Source of the DNA: Rhodospirillaceae bacterium UBA4479
Lineage (GTDB): Bacteria > Pseudomonadota > Alphaproteobacteria > Rhodospirillales > Casp-alpha2
DNA length: 5,035 bases
Reading direction: 5' to 3'
NCBI GenBank assembly: GCA_002389175.1
Contig: DGNZ01000194.1
Coordinates: 1-5,035 of the forward strand
Shown here one piece after another: positions 1 through 4,849 of this stretch. A model generated the notes under the pieces. The model had not been told where the DNA came from, ran no database searches, and saw only the letters and a program-made list of their open reading frames with translations. The position numbers and the translations under genes are program-made. Numbering within the stretch: position 1 is the stretch's first letter; each line of letters starts with the position of its first letter.

Positions 1-211
1 CAGTAAGAGCGGCGGCGCGCTTCAGCTAGAAATTGAAGCGAGAATAAAGAGGGCGTTCATTTAGGGCCTGTACAATCAATCTAACCCAACACCCAGCCTG
101 CGTAGCGCCTTAAGCGGACCTGAGTGGCGCCAGCAGGCAAACAGCCGCCTAACCGCATGTCAAACCAAACATGTTTGCAGCGACGCGTAGACGTGCGGGC
201 GCGTGGCGAAA
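1..211 (+). repeat. Degenerate intergenic repeat, copy A (left part lies outside the window)
   Basis: This gene-free stretch aligns with 4219-4421 in the same orientation. The first 15 bases (1-15) are identical to 4219-4233. Further shared blocks follow in the same order, including tagcgcctt, ccagcagg, taaccgcatg and gcgcgtggcg, separated by substitutions and small indels. The match starts at the first base of the window, so the left third of the element, which is present in copy B, probably lies upstream. I see no conserved reading frame: the frames open here and in copy B do not agree. It lies downstream (3') of the small minus-strand gene at 288-503. The family is unknown to me; it could be a non-autonomous mobile element or the remnant of an old insertion sequence. 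Confidence 0.75.
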
Positions 212-217
212 CTGCAA

Positions 218-247
218 GGGTTTTGTTAATCAAGTACGTAAAAACCC
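218..247. repeat. Short inverted repeat beyond copy A
   Basis: GGGTTTT at 218-224 is the exact reverse complement of AAAACCC at 241-247, with a 16-nt loop. It lies 3' of the minus-strand ORF ending at 288, so it could act as a weak transcription stop for that gene. No T-run follows on the minus strand, so a rho-independent terminator is not well supported. Chance, or a relic of the adjacent repeat, is equally possible. Confidence 0.25.
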
Positions 248-287
248 ACACTGCCCATTTCAACAAAGTTTAATCTGATAGATGCCC

Positions 288-503
288 TCATCCATGATAA
301 TATGGAGTGCGGCTGCGCTGCAGAGATTTAGAAATCCATTCTTCGATTTTTTCTTTTTGCGCACCAGAATACCCGGAAACTGTTTTGGGGTTCAAAATGT
401 GTTTTTGGGGATCAAAGACGTATGGTCCCCGCGCCGACTTTTCCTTTACCCAAACGGCACAAATTTCCTGTGACTCATCTAATTCTGCAATGTAATGTAC
501 CAT
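288..503 (-). CDS. Small hypothetical protein (71 aa)
   Basis: I do not recognise this protein. It starts at ATG 501-503 and stops at TGA 288-290. Upstream on the minus strand, GGGTGA (a fit to the GGTGA part of the Shine-Dalgarno consensus) sits 7 nt before the ATG. The product is hydrophilic and protein-like, with a charged first half (AELDESQE, VKEKSARG) and a C-terminal helical stretch (QKEKIEEWISKSLQ, about residues 49-62). It has no signal peptide, membrane segment or recognisable motif. Its composition is more plausible than the phenylalanine- and arginine-rich frames open on the opposite strand. It lies 117 bp downstream of the acyltransferase on the same strand. A PHO-box-like sequence lies 18 bp upstream of its start. 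The main alternative is a spurious ORF. Confidence 0.5.
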   Translation of the reverse strand: MVHYIAELDESQEICAVWVKEKSARGPYVFDPQKHILNPKTVSGYSGAQKEKIEEWISKSLQRSRTPYYHG

Positions 504-521
504 GAAACTCTCACCCAGGCT

Positions 522-539
522 GTAACAGTAATATGACGA
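522..539 (-). promoter_or_regulatory. PHO-box-like direct repeat upstream of the 71-aa ORF
   Basis: Read on the minus strand, TCGTCAT (539-533), ATTA (532-529) and CTGTTAC (528-522) form a 7-4-7 direct repeat resembling the PhoB consensus CTGTCAT-N4-CTGTCAT. The 19 bases at 520-538 match the site upstream of the acyltransferase at 1484-1502 in 16 positions. Against a working site here, it lies only 18 bp before the start codon and no good -10 hexamer sits 10 bp downstream (that hexamer reads AGAGTT). The rest of the 504-620 gap shows no terminator or ORF. Confidence 0.3.
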
Positions 540-620
540 TATGGAAGTTTTTCCGATTCGCCAACACAGTTCAGCTGCTCAGAATGAAAGTGCAATAATG
601 GTCAGAACCAAGGTAGTAAT

Positions 621-1463
621 TTAATGTAAAAGTGGCAAAGATTTATCTCGTTCGAGTCCAGTCCCCTTAAGCGCCAGCGTGACATGATACAGCATGGTAA
701 TTGCCTCCTCATGCTTAATCGGCAAGTCTTGAGCAGCAATTGGTGCGCCAATATTGACACAATACGGTTGGCGGTACTTGTTCAGCGTTTCGTGAAAAAG
801 CGTAATGTCGCGTAAGCTTGGGTGAACCAAATCAAGAAGGTAGAAGAGCGCCGAATTGCGCGCTTCTATCCGCACCGGAATAATAGGCAAACCGAATTTA
901 CGTGCAAAAGTTACAGGTGATGACATCCATTGGCGCTCATAGAGTCGAAGACCACGCCGTTCAGCCAATCGCCCTGAAGGAAAAATTACGCCTAGCCTAC
1001 CTGCTTCAACTGCTTGTTTTGTGTACGCCATCGTCGCACGTGTTTTAGAATGGGTGCGTCGATCGATCCTCCATTCAACGGCTGCAATCATATCCTCCAT
1101 CTGCGGCATGATGCGCAATATATCACTATTCGCAAAGAAATAGGTATCGGGCCGCTTTGCTGTGAGCAACTGACTCAATATGATTCCGTCAGCAATACCT
1201 GTAGGATGATTGGCTACAATCAGCGCTGGGCCTGATGCGGGAATACGGTCAAGCCCAGTGCACGTGACCTGCTGTGCCAGAAGCTGTCCCACATAATCCA
1301 TTATCTTTTTGCTAGGCCATTCCTGCATCTTGGCTGCAAGATCGACGGTTTCGTCGTAGCTTAAGAGGCTATAAAGACAAGAGCGGATTGCACGTGTATG
1401 CATACCCGGTTTTGACAGCCATTTGGCGCGTTCTTCAAGCAATGTAGCTATACGATCCCTCAT
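621..1463 (-). CDS. PlsC-type lysophospholipid/glycerolipid acyltransferase
   Basis: This is a 280-residue protein of the lysophospholipid acyltransferase (LPLAT/PlsC) superfamily, which moves acyl groups from acyl-CoA or acyl-ACP to a lipid hydroxyl at the inner membrane face. The catalytic block is NHPTGIADG (residues 85-93), giving His86 and Asp92 with five residues between them rather than the classic HX4D. A basic WRIDRR block lies at 131-136, the block III equivalent FPSGR at 161-165 and the block IV equivalent IIPVRI at 194-199. No clear transmembrane helix is seen, so peripheral membrane association is likely. I chose ATG 1463 over the in-frame GTG at 1484. The GTG has no Shine-Dalgarno sequence, adds only seven residues and lies upstream of the likely -10, which would place transcription start at about the ATG itself. 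It is divergent from the phytase-like gene. Whether it acts in phosphatidate, ornithine-lipid or other lipid synthesis cannot be read from the sequence. Confidence 0.88.
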   Translation of the reverse strand: MRDRIATLLEERAKWLSKPGMHTRAIRSCLYSLLSYDETVDLAAKMQEWPSKKIMDYVGQLLAQQVTCTGLDRIPASGPALIVANHPTGIADGIILSQLLTAKRPDTYFFANSDILRIMPQMEDMIAAVEWRIDRRTHSKTRATMAYTKQAVEAGRLGVIFPSGRLAERRGLRLYERQWMSSPVTFARKFGLPIIPVRIEARNSALFYLLDLVHPSLRDITLFHETLNKYRQPYCVNIGAPIAAQDLPIKHEEAITMLYHVTLALKGTGLERDKSLPLLH

Positions 1464-1469
1464 GTTTAA

Positions 1470-1503
1470 AAAATAGCACCGCACTGTAACAGCTGTATGA
1501 CGT
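1470..1503 (-). promoter_or_regulatory. Candidate PhoB-dependent promoter of the acyltransferase gene
   Basis: On the minus strand, ACGTCAT (1503-1497), ACAG (1496-1493) and CTGTTAC (1492-1486) form a 7-4-7 direct repeat close to the PhoB-binding PHO box. Exactly 10 bp further on is TATTTT (1475-1470), a 4/6 match to the sigma-70 -10. This is the arrangement of class II PhoB promoters, in which the PHO box replaces the -35. Transcription would start about 6-7 nt later, at or next to the ATG at 1463, giving a leaderless mRNA. That agrees with the absence of a Shine-Dalgarno sequence. No binding or expression data are available here. Confidence 0.55.
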
Positions 1504-1509
1504 TTGGAG

Positions 1510-1747
1510 CATTTTGATCGGTGCTGTCATCCAGACGAAAACTTGCATCGGATTGCTGGCGCAGCCTGGATCTATGCGCTCAATAATTGACACCACACGG
1601 CGAAAGCAGCGACTCGATTGAGCTTAAAATTGTTGCATGAGTAAATAATGGATTTGCCAACCCAACTCGTAAACCCTCGCCAGAAGCTCCGGCGCCCAAC
1701 CGACAAAGAGGTTGATTGCGTGTAGTGGTCCACAGGTGTGGCGCAGG
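1510..1747 (+). repeat. Degenerate intergenic repeat, copy C
   Basis: This aligns with copy B in the same orientation. The 22 bases at 1545-1566 are identical to 4166-4187, and gcgctcaataa at 1576-1586 equals 4197-4207. Beyond that the copies stay recognisable but diverged: the attg-agct segment near 1617-1625 matches that near 4239-4247, agtaaataatgg matches agtagaagtgg, and the end near 1721-1747 matches about 4331-4355. The last roughly 70 bases of copies A and B appear to be missing. No conserved ORF is present. It fills the divergent gap between the two PHO-box promoters without touching either. The ends are approximate. Confidence 0.7.
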
Positions 1748-1790
1748 TAACAAAGCTTTACTCTATCGTTTTCACAAAATTTTTATGAAA

Positions 1791-1824
1791 CTGTCACTTA
1801 CTTGTTACGCCAAGAAGCTATTGC
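1791..1824 (+). promoter_or_regulatory. Candidate PhoB-dependent promoter of the phytase-like gene
   Basis: CTGTCAC (1791-1797), TTAC (1798-1801) and TTGTTAC (1802-1808) form a 7-4-7 direct repeat with the PHO-box pattern. TATTGC (1819-1824) sits exactly 10 bp downstream as a weak -10 with 3/6 matches. The predicted start, near 1831, gives a leader of roughly 27 nt carrying the AAAAGGA ribosome-binding site at 1844-1850. The spacing mirrors the leftward promoter at 1470-1503, and both read GCTATT at the -10. A phosphate-starvation switch fits the predicted product. Confidence 0.6.
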
Positions 1825-1857
1825 CATTTTAGAACTCCGTTTGAAAAGGAAAACTAA

Positions 1858-3996
1858 ATGATCTTTCGCTCACTAACCTTGGCATCTGCCATCGCGATGT
1901 TCGCGGTCCCCACATTCGCGCAAGAGATGAACTTTAATCGTATCGCGTCGTTTCAAGTGGCAGAAAATTTGCCCGATGCGGAAGAAACATCTTCTGAGAT
2001 TATTGATGCAACCGCCGACGGTATGACGCTCGTTTACACCGACAGTCCAGGAAACTCGATCGGCTTTATCGACATAGCTGATCCGAGAAATCCAAAAGCC
2101 GCAGGTGTCTTTATGCCAGCCGGCGAGCCAACATCAGTATCTGTAATCGGCAACTTTGCAATCGCTGGAGTGAACACATCAAAAAGTTACACACAGCCGT
2201 CCGGCTATCTGGTGGAGGTCGATGTTCGAACCCGCACAGAGGTGGGCCGCTGCACTCTACCGGGCCAGCCGGACAGTGTGGACATTGCTCCTGATGGGTC
2301 TTTCCTAGCGGTAGCAATTGAAAATGAGCGGGATGAAGACCTTGGCAATGGCCGTGTAGGTCAGTTGCCAGCCGGTTCTGTTTTCATGGTGGACCTGACC
2401 GCCGAAGGCCGCGTTGCATGTGACACAGCACGCGTGGCAGATATCACTGGACTGGCAGACATCGCGCCACAAGATCCAGAACCAGAGTTTGTGTCGATCA
2501 ATGCCAAAAATGAAGTGGCGGTAAGCCTTCAAGAAAACAACCATATCATCGTGCTGTCCTCTGATGGTACAGTTATCAATCACTTCTCAGCTGGTGAAGT
2601 CACACTCGAGGGTGTCGATACTGACGAGGAGGGTGCGTTGGTCTTTGCCAAGACAATTACCGTACCGAGGGAACCGGACAGCATCGTTTGGATCGACAAC
2701 ACACACATTGCTACGGCGAACGAAGGTGACATGGACGGCGGCTCACGCGGTTGGACTATTTTTAGCAAAACGGGCGATATCATCTACGAATCGGGCATGT
2801 CCTTTGAACATGCTATCATTTCTTTGGGTCATTACCCTGAAAAGCGTTCTGGCAATAAAGGCGTTGAGCCTGAAAGCGTGACCTATGGCGTCTATGACAA
2901 CACGCACTTCGTATTTGTCGGCGCAGAGCGTTCCTCAATTGTGGGCGTGTATGACGTAACTAACCCAGCGGTACCTATGTTGAGGCAAATGTTGCCTTCC
3001 GGTATCGGTCCAGAAGGTTTCGTTACCATTCCAGAACGTAATCTGTTGATCTCTGCTAACGAGGTTGATGATGAAGGCCCGCGTTCACACGTCATGGTCT
3101 TTGAATATCAGTCCGCAAAGGCAGTCTATCCTCACCTTACATCAGCAGGTATGGAAGAATTGACCGGCTGGGGTGCAATCTCCGGCCAGGTCATGGCAAA
3201 GGACGGTATGATTTACGCTGTTTCAGACAGTTTTTATGCAATGCAACCAACTATTTTTCAAATTGATGTGTCGCAAACACCAGCACAAATTGTGGATGCC
3301 ATCCGAGTGACACGCGCGGGGCAGCCGGCGCAACTACTCGATATGGAAGGCATCGCAATGGACGGCAACGGCGGTTTCTGGATCGCTTCCGAAGGTCGCC
3401 CGGACCGCTTGGTGCCGCACGCGCTGTATCATGTCGGTCCGGACGGCGAAATTGCTGACTATGTCCCATTACCAGACACGCTGCGTGCTGTTGAAAAACG
3501 TCACGGGTTCGAGGGTATAACTCGAGTTGGAAACATGCTCTATGTTGCTGTTCAACGTCCTTGGAAAGACGATCCTGATCATCACGCCAAAGTTCTGGGC
3601 TATAACCTGAAAACCAAGAAGTGGTCCGTGATCCACTACCCTTTGACACAAGTTACAACGGGTTGGGTCGGTCTTTCAGAAATTGTAGCACATAACGATC
3701 ACCTCTATTTCATTGAGCGGGATAATCAGCATGACCAACGTTCGGTTACAAAGCAGATCACGCGCGTGTCTATGGATGCTATGAACGCGATGGTTGCCCT
3801 AGGCGAAACTCCAGCTGTGCTGGACCCGGAGTTTGTTGTTGATTTGCTGCCATATCTGACATCAACCGGCGGTTATGTTCTCGACAAGGTCGAAGGCCTC
3901 GCGATTGCCGAAGACGGCACCTTGTGGGTGTCGACGGACAACGACGGTGTCGACGGCCATTCAGGCGAGACTATGTTATTCTCTGTTCAACCCTAA
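1858..3996 (+). CDS. Exported esterase-like phytase-family protein with choice-of-anchor-I-like N-terminal domain
   Basis: The 712-residue product begins with a Sec signal peptide (arginine at 4, hydrophobic core, likely cleavage after PTFA at residue 21) and is probably periplasmic or secreted. Residues ~25-420 resemble the beta-propeller of choice-of-anchor-I proteins, with EPEFV (208-212), ANEGD (287-291), EPESV (337-341) and GPEGF (384-388). Residues ~430-710 resemble the 'esterase-like activity of phytase' family. They start at GWGAISG (~437) and carry three recurring glutamate-glycine motifs, DMEGIA (E497), GFEGIT (E552) and KVEGLA (E679), plus an acidic DNDGVDG near the end. These acidic clusters suggest metal binding. 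The only two cysteines, C132 and C188, could form a disulfide in the N-terminal half. There is no C-terminal membrane anchor. The start is set by AAAAGGA 7 nt before the ATG and by the signal peptide. A PHO-box-like promoter precedes it and a strong terminator follows, so it is probably monocistronic. Release of phosphate from organic phosphoesters is inferred from family and context; the true substrate is unknown. Confidence 0.9.
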   Translation: MIFRSLTLASAIAMFAVPTFAQEMNFNRIASFQVAENLPDAEETSSEIIDATADGMTLVYTDSPGNSIGFIDIADPRNPKAAGVFMPAGEPTSVSVIGNFAIAGVNTSKSYTQPSGYLVEVDVRTRTEVGRCTLPGQPDSVDIAPDGSFLAVAIENERDEDLGNGRVGQLPAGSVFMVDLTAEGRVACDTARVADITGLADIAPQDPEPEFVSINAKNEVAVSLQENNHIIVLSSDGTVINHFSAGEVTLEGVDTDEEGALVFAKTITVPREPDSIVWIDNTHIATANEGDMDGGSRGWTIFSKTGDIIYESGMSFEHAIISLGHYPEKRSGNKGVEPESVTYGVYDNTHFVFVGAERSSIVGVYDVTNPAVPMLRQMLPSGIGPEGFVTIPERNLLISANEVDDEGPRSHVMVFEYQSAKAVYPHLTSAGMEELTGWGAISGQVMAKDGMIYAVSDSFYAMQPTIFQIDVSQTPAQIVDAIRVTRAGQPAQLLDMEGIAMDGNGGFWIASEGRPDRLVPHALYHVGPDGEIADYVPLPDTLRAVEKRHGFEGITRVGNMLYVAVQRPWKDDPDHHAKVLGYNLKTKKWSVIHYPLTQVTTGWVGLSEIVAHNDHLYFIERDNQHDQRSVTKQITRVSMDAMNAMVALGETPAVLDPEFVVDLLPYLTSTGGYVLDKVEGLAIAEDGTLWVSTDNDGVDGHSGETMLFSVQP

Positions 3997-4020
3997 TGTA
4001 CGTCACAAAAAGCTAAACCT

Positions 4021-4056
4021 TGCGCCCGCAACAACTATCTGCGGGCGCATTTTTTT
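4021..4056 (+). terminator. Rho-independent terminator of the phytase-like gene
   Basis: TGCGCCCGCA (4021-4030) pairs perfectly with TGCGGGCGCA (4040-4049) across a 9-nt loop and is followed directly by seven T residues (4050-4056). It lies 24 bp after the stop codon of the gene ending at 3996, a textbook intrinsic terminator closing that transcript. Confidence 0.95.
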
Positions 4057-4129
4057 AACCATGCCTTAAGGATAATTTGGATTTTCGAAACAAACCGCAC
4101 ACTGGAGACGCGGATTTGATGCCACCCAA

Positions 4130-4430
4130 TGATTATAATCGGAGCTATCAGACGAATGAGAACTCGCATCGGATTGCTGGCGCAGCCGGAATCTACGCGC
4201 TCAATAACTGAGGCCACTCAGTAAGAGCGGCGGTTGGATTGAACTAGCAATTGTCTCGTGAGTAGAAGTGGCGCTCCTGAAGGTCCCACACGGCCAACCT
4301 AACCCCAAGCTCAGCCTTTTTAGCGCCTTCAGTGAACCACAGTGGCACCAGCAGGAAAATAGCCGCGTAACCGCATGCCAAACCGCACACGTTTGCATCG
4401 ACGCGCAGGCGCGTGGCGGAAATGGGCAGT
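4130..4430 (+). repeat. Degenerate intergenic repeat, copy B (most complete copy)
   Basis: This is the fullest copy of the repeat in the window. Its left part (about 4130-4355) matches copy C at 1510-1747, with a 22-base identity at 4166-4187. Its right part (4219-4421) matches copy A at 1-211, starting with an exact 15-base identity. All three copies have the same orientation. No frame stays open in the same phase across copies: for example, the minus-strand frame through 81-266 meets several stops here. The region between the terminator and the next gene's promoter otherwise holds nothing I can identify. The ends are approximate, and no target-site duplication or terminal inverted repeat could be established. 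Confidence 0.75.
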
Positions 4431-4450
4431 CATACAGGCACCTACCAATC

Positions 4451-4519
4451 TAAAAGTAAAACTAGATTTAGTTTCAAAATAACTCCTATTTTAGTTATGG
4501 TGATAAAAGAAAAGGAAAA
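4451..4519 (+). promoter_or_regulatory. AT-rich promoter region with two inverted repeats and RBS
   Basis: Base composition changes sharply to AT-rich after copy B. AAACTA (4459-4464) and TAGTTT (4469-4474) form an inverted repeat with a 4-base centre. ATAACT (4479-4484) and AGTTAT (4493-4498) form another with an 8-base centre. A -10-like TATTTT lies at 4487-4492 inside the second repeat. AAAGGA (4511-4516) is the ribosome-binding site, 8 nt before the ATG at 4525. The symmetric elements could be an operator for an unidentified regulator; no PHO-box-like sequence is seen here. Confidence 0.4.
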
Positions 4520-4524
4520 CTCAA

Positions 4525-4794
4525 ATGTTTGCTACTTTTACTGATTGGGAATTTGCGGATATGGATGCCATGGTGTCGACGGGCAACGCTATGTGGCCAA
4601 AAGTCCAGGCTGCTGGCGCCCTCAGCTTTAAAGCCACTGCAACCGGTAAAAACACGGCAAGAACAATGATTGTTTGGCCGGATGCGGCGACAGCACACGC
4701 AGCCATTGAAGGTTTAAGAGCCGCCGCGATGGCCATGACCGATACAAAAGCTACTGCAACTACTGCGGGCGACTTGATGTTGGATTTTAGTTAA
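4525..4794 (+). CDS. Small uncharacterised protein, possible dimeric alpha/beta-barrel (ABM-like) fold
   Basis: The 89-residue protein has a good ribosome-binding site and typical codon use, so the gene is probably real. I cannot name it. The residue pattern suggests beta-alpha-beta-beta-alpha-beta: a strand FATFTDW (2-8), a helix DAMVSTGNAMWPKVQAAG (14-31), strands LSFKATATG (33-41) and RTMIVWPD (46-53), an alanine-rich helix TAHAAIEGLRAAAMAM (56-71), and a final strand GDLMLDFS. That order matches small dimeric ferredoxin-like-barrel proteins such as the antibiotic-biosynthesis-monooxygenase superfamily. No catalytic residues can be assigned. It lacks a signal peptide and is probably cytoplasmic. 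It stands alone on its strand, after repeat copy B, and converges with the DUF1127-like gene. Without a structure or homology search the fold remains a guess. Confidence 0.75.
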   Translation: MFATFTDWEFADMDAMVSTGNAMWPKVQAAGALSFKATATGKNTARTMIVWPDAATAHAAIEGLRAAAMAMTDTKATATTAGDLMLDFS

Positions 4795-4805
4795 AAGTCA
4801 GAGTT

Positions 4806-4815
4806 CACATATGTG
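4806..4815. repeat. Perfect 10-bp palindrome CACATATGTG
   Basis: This self-complementary sequence lies between the stop codon of the gene ending at 4794 and the hairpin at 4818-4849. It may be a protein-binding site or chance; nothing else in the sequence assigns it a role. Confidence 0.3.
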
Positions 4816-4817
4816 CC

Positions 4818-4849
4818 TTAATAGGCGCTGCTTACACGGCGCCTATTAA
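4818..4849. terminator. Bidirectional hairpin between convergent genes
   Basis: TTAATAGGCGC (4818-4828) and GCGCCTATTAA (4839-4849) form a perfect 11-bp stem with a 10-nt loop. It lies 23 bp after the stop of the plus-strand gene and is followed by ATTTGGG, only a short T-run. It therefore looks like a modest terminator for the plus strand. On the minus strand the stem overlaps the last codons of the DUF1127-like gene, whose TAA (4834-4832) sits in the loop. No T-run follows on that strand. Confidence 0.6.

Noticed and set aside
250..261. 12-base exact inverted match between actgcccatttc here and gaaatgggcagt at 4419-4430 as terminal inverted repeats
   Set aside because: One or two 12-base inverted matches are expected by chance in a window this size, and no matching partner is found at the left end of copy B or C.
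81..266. Minus-strand frame through repeat copy A as a possible transposase fragment
   Set aside because: The equivalent frame in copy B is broken by several stops, and frames open in copy B (4201-4398 minus, 4268-4453 plus) are in different phases, so there is no evidence of coding.
282..473. Plus-strand frames at 282-473 and 307-495
   Set aside because: They overlap the minus-strand 71-aa ORF, have unlikely phenylalanine/arginine-heavy composition and no ribosome-binding site.
1482..1484. GTG start adding seven residues to the acyltransferase
   Set aside because: No Shine-Dalgarno sequence, poor N-terminal sequence, and it lies upstream of the likely -10 element.
1523..1529. CTGTCAT as an additional PHO half-site inside repeat copy C
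   Set aside because: The matching second 7-mer at 11-bp spacing is absent, and the sequence is part of the repeat (ctatca in copy B).
2564..2881. 105-aa open frame on the plus strand inside the phytase-like gene
   Set aside because: Overlapping frame with serine- and arginine-rich shadow composition. The main frame is continuous through it with recognised motifs.
3251..3649. 132-aa open frame on the minus strand
   Set aside because: It lies wholly antisense to the strongly supported phytase-like gene, is rich in arginine and proline with no family motif, and is a reading-frame shadow.
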